A DNA stretch of 64,000 nucleotides from Diadophis punctatus similis (Eukaryota; Chordata; Lepidosauria; Squamata; Dipsadidae), in contig JALIGW010000059.1 of NCBI GenBank assembly GCA_023053685.1, positions 3,295,501-3,359,500 of the forward strand, given 5' to 3'. Of this stretch, positions 21,720 to 32,164 are shown in pieces. The notes below the pieces were generated by a model. That model ran no database searches and had not been told where the DNA came from. It worked only from the letters and a program-made list of their open reading frames with translations. Each line of letters opens with the position of its first letter. The stretch's first letter is position 1. The position numbers and the translations under genes were made by a program.

Positions 21720-22061
21720 CAGAGGTGGGATCCTACCTCTGATTGCCGGTGCGGTTAATTGCTGACTTCGCGGCAGAGCCGAAGACTCTGCTCGAGCCTG
21801 CTCCCGTTCGCGGAGCGGGAGCCTTTCCCGGGCGCTTTCCGCGCCTGCATGGATGCCGCCAATGGCGTTCTTTTGCCCTCTGCGCATGGGGCCATGCGCG
21901 GAGGGCAAAAGAATGCCATTGGCGGCATCCATGCGGGCGCGGAAAGCGCCCGGGAAAGGCTCCCGCTCCGCGAACGGGAGCAGGCTCGAGCAGAGTCTTC
22001 GGCTCTGCCGCGAAGTCAGCAATTAACCGCACCGGCAATCAGAGGTAGGATCCCACCTCTG
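21720..22061. mobile_element. Long palindromic hAT-type MITE
   Basis: A 342-bp, GC-rich inverted repeat. It starts cagaggtgggatcctacctc and ends in the complement, flanked by a perfect 8-bp TSD, aaccagat (21712-21719, 22062-22069). The arms of about 165 bp differ at only a few positions, so both strands read almost the same. It has no transposase. It lies in intron 1 of the MAZ-like gene. Confidence 0.93.
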
Positions 22062-22689
22062 AACCAGATGGATATTTCTTCCAAACAGGAGAAAGCTCAA
22101 ACTTTTCTTCATCTGAGCTAAGTAATTTTAAGCACTGTATGCAAGTATGGACAAATTATGAATACATTGGGCAACTGAGTTGGAAATTAAAAAATAGCAT
22201 AAGAAAAAAAGAATTTATAACATTTAAGTACATAAATTAGCATTCACAAAATAAACAGCATATCAGATAGTTGATAATGCTTGCAGCCAAAATAAATTGA
22301 GATCCTATGTAGAATACGAGATAGAGTTGTATGAAAATTTTCTATAAGAGACCAGCAAAGATAGCAAGTAGCAACAGATACAGGCAGTCGCTGTGTGAAA
22401 TATGCCTTACATTTCTGAAAGGTAGAATAAGGCTATGATGGGGGGGAGGGTAAAGAGAAAGCTGCAGATGAAGTTAAGGTGTCTGAAACTTAATAAGAGT
22501 TAATTTAAAGGAGAATCATTTAGAAGTGGTTTGAAAACTGAGTGGTGGCCTATCTGAAAAACAGAAGGCCTAGGTTGTCTTCTGCTGAGGAATTTCAGAA
22601 AGAACAGGCACTGGGGAAAAATACAGCACTCCTAGGTGAAAGAATAAGGGGAGCATACAACAGGAAGGGGCTAGTCTTTGGATAAACAC

Positions 22690-23200
22690 TGAACACTGAG
22701 GTTCAAAGAATTAAAAGTGGTAGCAAATTAAGACAAATGGTTAAAGAGGGTGGAAAAAAAAGACATGTTTAAGCAAATACAATCAACTGACTTGAGGCAG
22801 GGCTTAGCCAGCCACATACACATTTTCTCCCAAAACACTGAGAAGTAAATGAATGGAAGAGATGTGCCTCTTATTAGGCATATCTACACCTATTTATATA
22901 ATCTTAACTCTTTGTTGGTGAAACGGAAGAATCTGGGATTTACATGTATGTTTGAAACAGTTGGGGAATGGATTGCAGGTTTAAATGACTAAAAGGGGGA
23001 GCAAATTAAGACAAATAACTCAATGGGGTGAGGAAAGGACAGCATGTAAAGGCAAGTCCGAGGCAACTCACATGGGGTGGGGTTTGACCACCAATTCACC
23101 CAAAATGTTGGAAAGTAAATAAATGGGAGTCATTATACCTCTTACTAGTTATCTATTACTAGGTCAGATGGAAGAATTGGGGATTTTTCTGCATTATCCT
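22690..23200. repeat. Diverged tandem duplication in intron 1
   Basis: Two direct copies, about 22690-22940 and 22960-23200. Shared landmarks in the same order: agcaaattaagacaaat (22722 and 22998), caactgac/caactcac, a caaaacactgag / caaaatgttgga pair, agtaaatgaatgg / agtaaataaatgg, and ggaagaatctgggattt / ggaagaattggggattt. No transposon hallmark; origin unknown. Confidence 0.6.
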
Positions 23201-23539
23201 ATGGCAGGAGACCATCTACCCTTGAGAGTTCATACAAAAAAACGTAAGTGAGGAAACAGGTGGAAAATTCACACACCTGTTGGCACCATAAGGTAGTCCA
23301 TAGCTACCTCCTACTGTAAGTGCATGCACTTGAGGGTAAGGAAATACCGGGGACCGGAAAATGGGAAGGAAGCACCTTTTGAGCATGGGTGGTCAAGTTC
23401 AAACTAATGCGGGGTGGAAACCCCTGGGATACTGGCCTGACAAGCAGGGAGCCAACATGGATAAGGGGCATTATATTGGCCGAGGGTGGTGGGAGTGTGG
23501 AGGTAGCAGAAAAGGGGAGGATTATGTGTGTGTGGCAGG

Positions 23540-24510
23540 GCGAGGCGACTGAGGCGTACGTATCTTAGGAGGCATTTTGGAAAGGAAGCTCCCTCGGCGT
23601 GGGGCTGAGAAGGCACCGAGGTAGCAACTGGCAGAGAAAAAGGTGAGGGAGCAGCGCGAGGGGTTGGGCAGAGCAAGCTCGAGAGGGAGGTGACCGTTGG
23701 CGCGGGGGAAGAGAAGCGCGAGAGGCTGTGCACAGCGAGCATACAGAACGAGGGGGTATAGGGAGCGCAAGGCAACGATGGGTGGAAGGTGGTGACCGTT
23801 GGGGTAGCGCGAGGCGGACGGTGGTGGAGGAGCGCGTGCCGAGTGCGCCCTGCTGGCTCGCGCGCGCAAGGGCCCCCGCCCGCTGGGATTCCCGAGGGGA
23901 GGGGCAGGGGGGATGTGAGTAGGGAGCCTACAGCTCCAGCTTGCGCTCTCTTGTCCTTCCCTCCTCGCGCTTCCCCCCCCCCTTTTTTGCGGAGAAGGGA
24001 GGGGGAAGGTGGAGGAAAAAGGGGGGGTTACCTGGAAGATGAAGCTGCTCCAGTTGCTCGGGTCCATGGCGGCGGTAACGAGCGGGGAGGGGGTTCAGCT
24101 CGGCGAGGGGGGGAGGGGGGAGCGAGTGGGGAGCAGCAGCAACGTCGCGCGGGCGGGGGGGGAGGGGGGATAGAACGAGGAGGCAGCGGCACGAGGATTC
24201 CTCGGCGCACACGCTGATTGGCCCCTTCTGCGCGCGCGCGCGCTCCCTCCCCCCTCCCGTACCACAGCCTTTCTGAGCGGGAGAGGGAAAAGGGGTGTGG
24301 AGAAGGCGGCAGGTAGTGATTGGGTGGGGCTGTAGTCCTCGCTCCCGACGTGCGCGGGACCATACGAGGAAACCCCACGTGTGGTGCCTGCTGATTGGGC
24401 GGACTGGCGAGCGCTGTGAGCCGTAGGGCTCATTCTTTTAAAGACTAAAGTTGATTGGCCAACGCCAAGGCGGCCGCGCGCGAGTAACGGCTGTCTTTCT
24501 CCTCCCCGTT
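23540..24510 (-). promoter_or_regulatory. CpG island and promoter of the MAZ-like gene
   Basis: About 1 kb of very GC-rich sequence dense in CpG, in contrast to the AT-rich surroundings. It contains exon 1 and its likely 5'UTR. Upstream of the start, read on the minus strand, are four CCAAT boxes (24217-24221, 24319-24323, 24394-24398, 24454-24458), a GC box (24397-24402) and an E-box CACGTG (24376-24381). No TATA box is evident. There are many G runs, including GGGAGGG-type motifs at 23994-24010, 24105-24118 and 24150-24172. Confidence 0.8.
24032..24067 (-). CDS. MAZ: MAZ-like gene, coding exon 1
   Basis: Twelve codons, MDPSNWSSFIFQ, with a strong Kozak context (gccgccATGg) and a consensus donor CAG/GTAACC. 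Phase 0 matches exon 2. The peptide resembles the alternative N-terminus I remember for MAZ and, more weakly, the MEANWTAFLFQ start of its paralogue VEZF1. Reading through the donor would give a low-complexity ORF with no similarity, so splicing here is the better model. Intron 1 is 3.3 kb. Confidence 0.75.
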
Positions 24511-24539
24511 ATTTTATCTAAGTGACATGGACCCGTTTT

Positions 24540-25286
24540 ACAAAATGGCCACCAGCCTTGATCTTTTCAATGTGGTTACATCTTTGCTGCCAGCCGTCCA
24601 TATTATTTATATTCTACTTTACATCGATTTAATCTTTAGTAGTAAAAAGTGCAAGAAGGATTAACGAAGTTCATATATTAACCTGTTAAATTTTCATTAT
24701 GTTGACCAGTAAAGAACTCCATTGCAGAGGACAAGTGAAGCCCCCTATAATGTAAAGTATACATGCACCTTGCGTTCGTGAGATGCTGCAACACAGGGAA
24801 GATATTTTTTCTTCTTCCAGCAAAACTATTGAAGAAGTATAGTGCCTTACTCTCTTGTAATTTAGGCAGAATACAAACGAATAAATAAAAGTATTATCAA
24901 TGTTTAAATAATAAATTGGTTTAAAATTCATTCGGAGGAAAAAGCAAGTCAAGTAAACTTAAGAAGTGATCTTGATTTAAGTATAGTTTACCTATAAATG
25001 CTTGGGGTGAAAAGACATATCTTGAGTAGGCAAAGATGGCTTTAGGCAAGCCTATACCTCCAAATACATAAAATTCCACTGCTGGATAACTGTTGGGCCA
25101 CAATACAAGGAAGTGCATTTTTAAATAGGTTTTTGTTTTAACTCTATTTTACCTGCTCCCTGGATAGAAAAATGGGATATAAATCAATGTGAAAGACAAT
25201 AAGAGCAATAGATTGATCCAATGGTTTTAACTGATTTTTTTTCTTTTTGTATACTATTAGATGCTCCTTTGATGAAGTGAAGAGGA
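24540..25286. other. Upstream region, little recognised
   Basis: Begins with an aaaatggcc motif (24543-24551) matching the YY1 core, at the edge of the CpG island. The rest is AT-rich with no exon or repeat I can support. Confidence 0.4.
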
Positions 25287-25435
25287 ATCAGGCTAGAAAC
25301 TGGGAGCTCTAGTGCCATCTTATGCACAAAGCCAGCTGGGTGACCTTGGACCAGTCCTTCTCTTTCAGCCCTAGGAAGAAGGCATTAGCAAGCCACTTCT
25401 CAAAAATCTAGTCAATAAAATTGCAGGGGCTTGTC
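25287..25435 (+). mobile_element. tRNA-derived SINE (type 1), 5'-truncated
   Basis: Reads aggctagaaactgggag, acaaagccagctgggtgacc and cagccctaggaagaaggca in order, the same order as the complement of 20200-20396. The A-box head is missing. Confidence 0.7.
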
Positions 25436-25499
25436 TAGGCAGTTCTAAGACACGGACACAATTCTGAAGCAGGACGTAAAATAAAGCAAAGTCATTAAG

Positions 25500-25572
25500 T
25501 GAAACAATAGGCTATAAACGGGGTTGGACTAGATGACCTGCAAGGGGCTCTTTCTAGCACTGACAATTAAAG
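25500..25572 (+). mobile_element. CR1 LINE 3'-end fragment
   Basis: Contains ggttggactagatgacctgc, the conserved 3'-terminal motif of amniote CR1 elements, followed by a decayed end. No coding part. Confidence 0.65.
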
Positions 25573-25696
25573 AAGTAAAAAGGTCCTTTGCTCTGGAAAA
25601 ACACAAAGAGGATGTTGCTATGCTTTCCTAAGGTTCGGCCGGCCACAGGCTGACCACAAACAGACACAGAAAACATGGAGAAATTTAAAGGTGTTA

Positions 25697-26006
25697 ACAT
25701 AAATAATTCCCTCACCACTGTCAAACTATTCACTAGGCTGCATTACTATTACTATTACTTTTTCTCATCGTTCCTATCACCCATCTCCTCCCACTTATGA
25801 CTGTATGACTGTAACTTGTTGCTTGTATCCTTACGATTTATATTCATATTGATAGTTTCCTGATTGCTTACTTCAACCCTATGACAACCATTCTTGACAA
25901 ATGTATCTTTTCTTTTATGTACACTGAGAGCATATGCACAAAGACAAATTCCTTGTGTGTCCAATCACACTTGGCCAATAAAGAATGCTATTCTATTCTA
26001 TTCTAA
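25697..26006 (+). mobile_element. Rex1/L2-like LINE, 3' end only
   Basis: About 310 bp nearly identical to the 3'UTR of the Rex-like element at 41020-41318. It starts around the stop codon (aataattccctcaccactgt) and ends in cttggccaataaagaat with an (attct)n tail. It is extremely 5'-truncated. Confidence 0.9.
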
Positions 26007-26812
26007 AGCCTATAGAAAAACATGCATACGTGTCAAAAGGAAAGAGGTGTAACTCTCTAGCCAATCACTGAAGTTTTCGTGTCTTTGTAACTGTGGAAAA
26101 AGACTTTAAATATCTTGCTCTTTTTTATAGAAAATCGGTTCAGTTCAGAATTTCAAAATGTCTGAACCTTATCTGTGCAGATAATAAAAGGCTTATCTTC
26201 CTCCTCTCTGGCTGGTATCACTTCCTGTTCTGCAACAATTATGGCGACCGCGGCAGGACTGGAAATAGATCACAGTGGGATTTTTCCCTGAGGATCGGAA
26301 CGGGCCGACGGACCTATGCGAGGTCATCACGTTGACCCTTCAAGGCGCCAACAGATGTATTATCTGGAAGGAAACTGATGACATCGCAAAGGTGCTGTGG
26401 ACAACCGACCGAATCCAAGAACCTGACCAGGAGTTAAGATAAGTCATTAAACAAAGCCGGCAGGCAAGTATTTGTAAACATTATAGGACCCACTCATTTA
26501 GGAGTGGAAGAGGGGGCCTGATCTCCCCCCTAAAAAGCCCAAGGATCTGTGTATCCTAAAAAGGCTGTAGAATTGTGTGGGATGGTTAAGCCATTTGCAG
26601 TTTCTGAAAGTGACTTGGAATTTTCCAGCGCTTCAGATCAGATGGCAGTGTGTTAGAGAGAAATGGGTGGTTGAGAGAGTGTCTATGAGACACCTCTTTG
26701 ATGTATGTTAAAGAATTGCAAGAGAGGTTTTAGTGGAGATATGGAATTAAGACCAATCCAGATGATTAAAATTCTGTGAGAATGAAAACCAGGATGTACT
26801 TTTAACCTAGAC
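26007..26812. other. No recognised feature
   Basis: Mixed-composition sequence without a supported exon, repeat family or long open frame. A short GC-rich patch at 26240-26340 has no gene-like signals I can defend. Confidence 0.4.
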
Positions 26813-26814
<2 letters not shown>

Positions 26815-26880
<66 letters not shown>

Positions 26881-26883
26881 TTT
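26815..26883. repeat. (TTTA)n microsatellite at the L2-b tail
   Basis: About 17 uninterrupted units on the 3' end of L2-b; a longer one is on L2-d (55463-55564). It is consistent with expansion of the LINE tail repeat. Confidence 0.96.
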
Positions 26884-27046
26884 CTTGGTTCTTATATGCT
26901 GCCCTACTCCCGAGGGACTCAGGGTGGCGTACAGCAATATACAAGAACACTAGAAACATTAATTAAAACCAAGTTCAAAAATTAAAAAAAAAAATATTTA
27001 AAAAATATCCATCAACCAGACATACCCGGGGGAGAGCTCAAATGGA

Positions 27047-28341
27047 TTAGTCTCTACCCCCTGCCTGCAGGAAGAGCCCTGTCTTGACGGCTTTTCGGAA
27101 TGCCAGCAGGGTGGAGATAGTTCGGGTCTCTGGGGGAAGTTGGTTCCAGAACACGGGCCCCCCCACAGAGAAGGCCCTCCCGCTAGGGCCCGCCAGCCAG
27201 CATTGTTTGGCTGACGGGACCTGGAGGAGGCCAACTCTGTGGGCCCTAACCGGTCGGAGGGAAGTATGAGGCAGAATGCGGTCCCGGAGATAGCCTGGTC
27301 CTAAGCCATGAAGGGCTTTAAAGATGATGATCAACACCTTGAATTGGACCCGGAGACTGATGGGCAACCAATGCAGCTGGCGGAGTATAGGTGTAACGTG
27401 GGTGTACCTTGGCACACCCACCACAGCACGCGCAGCCGCATTTTGCACCAACTGAAGTCTCCGGATACTCTTCAAGGGTAGCCCCATGTAGAGCGCATTG
27501 CAGTAATCCAAATGGGAGGTGACAAGGGCATGAGTGACCGTGAGTAGAGCCTCCTTCTCCAAGTATGGCCGCAATTGGTGCACCAGGCGAACCTGTGCAA
27601 AGGCCTCCCTAGCCACAGCAGTAAGATGATAATCCAATTTTAGCTGTGGGTCTAGGAGGACCCCCAAATTGCGGACCTGATCCGAGGGAGTTAATTTCCC
27701 TCCCTCGAGAACCAAGGAGGGACAGTTGTCATGGTCCTTAGGAGGCAATATCCAAAGCCACTCAGTCTTGTCGGGGTTGAGTCTGAGTCTGTTCCTCCCC
27801 ATCCAGATCCTAACGTCATCCAGGCACCGGCACATTACATCAACTGCCTCACTGAATTGAGACGGGGTGGTGATGTACAGCTGGGTGTCGTCAGCGTACT
27901 GATGGAAACTCACCCCGTGTCTACGGATGATCTCCCCCAGCGGTTTCATGTAAATGTTAAACAGGATGGGCGAGAGAACCGAACCCTGAGGCACCCCGCA
28001 TGACAGGGGCCTAGGGGACGATCTCTGCCCTCCTGTTAACACCGACTGCATCCTATTGGCGAGATAAGAGGAGAACCACCGCAAAACGGTGCCTCCCACT
28101 CCCAACTCGCCGAGACGATGCAGAAGGATACCATGGTTGATGGTATCGAAAGCCGCTGAGAGGTCAAGTAGCACCAGGATGGAGGAATTCTCCCCCATCC
28201 CGGGCTCGCCAGGGATCATCCATCAGAGCGACCAAGGCAGTTTCTGTACTGTGGCCACGCCTGAAACCCGACTGATAGGTATCTAGATGATTGTTTCCTC
28301 CAATAGCCGCAGAAGCTGAGCAGCCACCACCTTCTCCACAA
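27047..28341 (-). pseudogene. L2-b reverse transcriptase, partial
   Basis: A 390-codon open frame from 28219 covers ILVLLDLSAAFDTINHG, CGVPQGSVLSPILF, the catalytic YADDTQLYI and the full L2 C-terminal region to the stop at 27047. Upstream, YQSGFRRGHSTETALVALMD is in another frame after a single frameshift near 28215. Endonuclease is absent by truncation. Confidence 0.92.
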
Positions 28342-28346
28342 CTTTC

Positions 28347-29029
28347 AATCCAACTTTCCAACTCCACATCATTTCAAAAGTGCACCAAAATTGTGGTTAA
28401 CCCAGATCAATATCAGTATATTGACCAGTAGCAAATAATTGTAAAACAAAACTCAAATGCAGAATAGAAACAATGAGTGTTTGTGTGGCAAGAGTAAAAG
28501 AAAAACAAACCCTCAAACCTCATGCTAAAAAGATTCACATTGAAGACAAACCAATCTTGAAAACTGCTCCCTATGAAGAAGATACCCCTCCTCAATGAAG
28601 AGAGAGATTGAATAATGCTATCAGCCTACAGCTGGAGGAAAACTGTTAAAAGCAAAAGTTTCCAAGGCAAAAAACCCCTCCATATGGCCCTCCTTCATCA
28701 AATGGATCAAAGGGTCATGAATGCTCAGGGTGGTCAGGCAAATATTTAAAGCCTCTGTTCCAGTATGTCCCATTCAACACAACAGACCTATTAAACTGGA
28801 AACAGCATTATGGACCCCTGTCAGCCAAACCTCCAGAAGTTGTTGATTTATTTGGGACCATTATCAAGACACAATCCTATGTGGCGAAACACTAGAAGAA
28901 TTACTTTGATTTGCATACAGTACTACGTATTTAATGAAGTCTTCAAAATCCACTTTACCATAGTCCAGATAAGCTGTTTTCACATAGCATCTTGGATCAC
29001 GAATTAGCCAACTGCTTTTGTGTGTGGTC
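28347..29029. other. No recognised feature
   Basis: AT-rich sequence with no exon or repeat that I can support. The first 20 bases next to L2-b include a short direct repeat, gaaagttg (minus strand), at the junction. Confidence 0.4.
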
Positions 29030-29037
29030 GTTTTATG

Positions 29038-29361
29038 CAGTGGGGGGATTCAATTTTTTTTACTACCGGTTCTGTGGGCGTGGCTTGGTGGGAATGGCTT
29101 GGCTTGGGTGTGGCAGGGGAAGGATACTGTAAAATCTCCATTCCCTCCCCACTCCAGGGGAAGGTTACTGCAAAATCCCCATTTCCTCCCAATCAGCTGG
29201 GACTCGGGAGGCAGAGAATAGATGGGGGCAGGGCCAGTCAGAGGTGGTATTTACCGGTTCTCCGAACTACTCAAAATTTCTGCTACCGGTTCTCTGAACT
29301 ACTCAAAATTTTCGCTACCGGTTCTCCAGAGCTGGTCAGAACCTGCTGAAACCCACCTCTG
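29038..29361. mobile_element. Non-autonomous hAT-like element
   Basis: Starts cagtggggggattcaa and ends gctgaaacccacctctg, with flanking 8-mers gttttatg (29030-29037) and attttatg (29362-29369), 7 of 8 identical. Internally, gctaccggttctc-like units are repeated three times (29250-29330). It shares its cagaggtg end with the palindrome at 21720. Confidence 0.82.
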
Positions 29362-29369
29362 ATTTTATG

Positions 29370-29737
29370 TCTTGGTATGTTGATCACAAAGTTGCACTGT
29401 ATTGAATAAAACCACAAGAACCATGTCCTGCAGATGTAATCCTACTTTCCTTTGATATCTGCACAGGAGACAAATAATATGTGCATGTTACCATGCCAAT
29501 GTCCACCTAATTTACAGCTGACAGGATGCAAGAGATAATGGTGGCATTTGTGTGATCCTCTCTTCATGCATGTATCATTTTGATATCACAGTGGTTTGCT
29601 GCAAATGCCCATCCATTTTGGATACATCCATTTTCTGTGGATTGATCATATCTTTTCCAGTTGTTGCAGAAATTTTCTTATGCGCCAGATTTCTAAATTG
29701 CCCTGGCAGCTTCCAAGAATCTTGTTCTAAAATCACT
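29370..29737. other. No recognised feature
   Basis: Unique-looking sequence between the hAT-like element and the gypsy-A LTR. No exon supported. Confidence 0.4.
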
Positions 29738-30470
29738 GTTCTGACCTAGGCTTCCTGATCAAATAATACAGCACAAACGGCGTCCCAAAAACCTCTTTTA
29801 TTTTAATGGCTGCAAATTATTATTATTCCCAGCCATAATAAGTCCCAAACAATGATAACAAGTCCAACAACAGTCTTTCGGGGAGAGGCAGATAAGCACA
29901 CGAACCTTGATCTATCTTTCCAAGCTGCCAAAGACCAATTAGCAAGAAACTTGGCAAGGCCAAACAGAAACAAGGAGTCAGAGCTAAAATGACACGAGTT
30001 GAACGAAGTTTCTTCCTGCAAAAAGCACTTCTGTGTGCTCTACTTATATAGCCTATGGGAGGGGCCAATTATCTCCAAGCCTTACTCCCGAGTAGTCCTT
30101 CTCTGTAAATCAATAGCACTTTAGCAATAGCACTTTACTTATATACCGCTTCATAGTGCTTTACAGCCCTCTCTAAGCGGTTTACAGAGTTCAGCATATT
30201 GCCCCCAACAATCTGGGTCCTCATTTTACCCACCTCGGAAGGATGGAAGGCTGAGTCAACCTTGAGCCTAGTGAGATTTGAACAGCTGAACTGCTGAACT
30301 AGCAGTCAGCCTGCAGTCACAGCATTTAACCACTGCACCACTTCAGCTCCTGCTTTCTGGCAGCTCTGCGCATGTGCGCATTGAGAACAGGCTCCCCCTG
30401 TTCCTCTGCCTCACTCATGTCAGGCTCTGGAGTCAGCACAGACCTCCCAGATGGCTGGATCCCTTCGTCT
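29738..30470 (-). mobile_element. Gypsy-A 3' LTR region (with SINE insertion)
   Basis: The outer end is at 29738 (+ strand tgttctgacc). Read on the minus strand it has a TATA-like ctatataagtag, then an aataaaagagg polyadenylation-like signal near the outer end, as expected of an LTR U3-R-U5. A SINE sits at 30107-30350. The inner LTR border is not certain. The matching 5' LTR is not in the window, so no TSD can be checked. Confidence 0.7.
30107..30350 (-). mobile_element. tRNA-derived SINE (type 2) in the gypsy-A LTR
   Basis: On the minus strand it starts gagctgaagtggtgcagtgg, an A-box-like head, with a gttcaaatctc B box. The conserved body (gactcagccttccatccttc, aggacccagattgttggggg) ends in gtgctattgctaaagtgc. 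This is a common squamate SINE architecture. No transcription terminator is visible. Confidence 0.85.
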
Positions 30471-31696
30471 GGCACCGAGCCTTCTCCAGACTCCAGGCCT
30501 GGCCCATGTTCCTCCCCAGCCTACTCGCTGTCTGATTCTGCTGCCAGCTCCGCAGGCTGCTGGCAGATCACACCACTATCCCTCACCGCAGCGCCCTTCC
30601 CCTGGGTCTGATGATCCGGATGCGGTCGTGACGATAATTGGTCATGGAAGGCTTTCACCAAAACAGGAGCATGTACAGAGGTCGCATCCTCCCAGGTGAA
30701 GTCCTCCGGCCCATACCCCTTCCACTCAATGAGGTACTGGAACCGGCCCTTCAGCCACCGGGAGTCCCGAATGCTGGCGACCTCGTACTCGGGCGGTCCA
30801 TCTCTGTTACGTGGCGCTGGCTGGGGACGGTCAGGTTGGCAGAGCAGACAGGCTGGCTGTTCTGGAACAAGAAGGGATTGATGGAAGACGGGATGGACCC
30901 GCAACGAGCGTGGCAATGTCAGGCGGTAGGCGACCGGGTTGATGACCGCCTCAACAGGGAACGGGCCAAGGTACCGGTGATCTAGCTTCCTGACCGGCCG
31001 GTCTGACGGAAGGTGCCTGGTGGACAACCAAACGTGATCCCCCACAGCCAACGGTGGCGTCGCCCGCCGAGAGCGGTCCACGACTCATTTGTAGTCCTCC
31101 TTGGCCTTCTCAAGATACCGTCGCACCAATTGATAGATGTCCTGCAACTTGGACAGAAAGTCATTCGCTGCCGGAACTGGTGAGTCAAGTTGCGTGAGAG
31201 GAAAGAACCGAGGATGATATCCCACATTGGCTAAGAAAGGGATCATTTGGGTGGAGGTATGCTGAGAGTTTTTAAATGCAAACTCTGCGACTGCCAAATA
31301 CTCCAACCAATTGTCTTGTTGCTGGTTCACGAAGCAGCGCAGGTATTGCTCCTAGATCCCAATTACTTTCTCAGTCCCGCCGTCAGTTTCCGGATGATGC
31401 GCCGACGACAGGCAGATTTTCACATCTAAGGCCGTCATCAGCCCTTTCCAAAACTGGGCTGTAAATTGGGCCCCTCTGTCTGAAACGACCCTATCAGGTA
31501 GGCCGTGCAGCCAAAAGACATATTGAATAAACATGCGGGCGGCGGCGCGAGGTGTCGGTAACCCACGACAGGGAATAAAATGTGCCATCTTCGTCAGCAT
31601 GTCTACCACCACGAACACGGTCGTGAATCCAGAAGACGGAGGCAAATCTGTCAAGAAGTCCATGGAAATGGCGCCCCAGGGTCTCTCCGGTGTCGG
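30470..31696 (-). pseudogene. Gypsy-A pol C-terminus: integrase core and chromodomain
   Basis: Integrase of a Ty3/gypsy chromovirus-type retrotransposon. From 31696 leftward: ISMDFLTDLPP with the first catalytic Asp, VVSDRGAQFTAQFWKG with the second, and HHPETDGGTEKV with the Glu. After a frameshift near 31350 come the NSQHTST block, the GPF/VNPVAYRL C-terminal part and a chromodomain (FQYLIEWKGYGPEDFTWED, about 30640-30740) that would steer integration through histone marks. A TAG at 30521 is followed by a further open acidic tail to about 30360. The upstream integrase zinc finger is at 37381-37440 and 37968-38080. Confidence 0.92.
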
Positions 31697-32100
31697 TGTA
31701 AGGATTGCCTTCTCATCCACCTTCAAAGTACGAACTTCTGAGTCAGTGATTCAAAAGGATTCCTTTATTGGCAGTTGTAATAACAATCCATTCATTCAAA
31801 GCAAGATCTAAATGCCTCCAGGCAAGGCAAGCACATTTAAAGCTTAGCGCCCCTCCCCATTAGGCAGAATGCAAAAGTAAACCAATACACAAGGTGTGAA
31901 AGTTCTTTCCTGGAAGGACAGATGAGCGTACATTCCCACAGACCCTTCCGTTCAACTGACTTTCATTGCCCCTCATAAATCCTATCCTAAGATGAGAAGG
32001 CTCCCAGGTGTCTAAGATCCGGATATATGTTGTAACTGTTTGATCAAGCAGAACCAAGACCCCCCTTCTCCTTTTGAATGGCAGAGTCTGGAATCTGACA
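31697..32100 (-). repeat. Gypsy-B 3' LTR
   Basis: 404 bp, begins tgtaaggattgcc and ends tctgaca on the + strand. Adjacent inside the element (32101-32125) is a purine-rich stretch on the minus strand (tttttaagagggcagca), in the right place for the polypurine tract. Confidence 0.95.
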
Positions 32101-32164
32101 TGCTGCCCTCTTAAAAAGAAAAAAGGTCCACCTGTAAGAAATAAGCAAAATCAATTATGATATA

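Larger units (their letters stand above)
26813..28346 (-). mobile_element. L2-b: 5'-truncated L2-clade LINE
   Basis: Minus-strand L2 with its 3' end at a 70-bp (TTTA)n tract (26815-26883), preceded by the family 3'UTR (gccctactcccgagggactc). L2 similarity extends from there to about 28346 inside the codons GKVVEKVVA. No clear TSD. Confidence 0.9.

Noticed and set aside
21733..22121. Four 100-120-codon frames with nearly the same protein on both strands
   Set aside because: A direct result of the palindrome: both strands read alike. No start context or similarity.
23522..24433. Long frames in the CpG island on both strands (up to 180 codons)
   Set aside because: Pro/Ser/Arg/Gly low-complexity translation of a promoter. 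Only the first 12 codons of the minus-strand frame, up to a consensus donor, are supported as exon.
28164..28367. L2-b 5' end as a third fold-back junction
   Set aside because: Extra bases next to the junction give a short direct repeat (gaaagttg), not a complement of the insert start; it cannot be told apart from flanking sequence.
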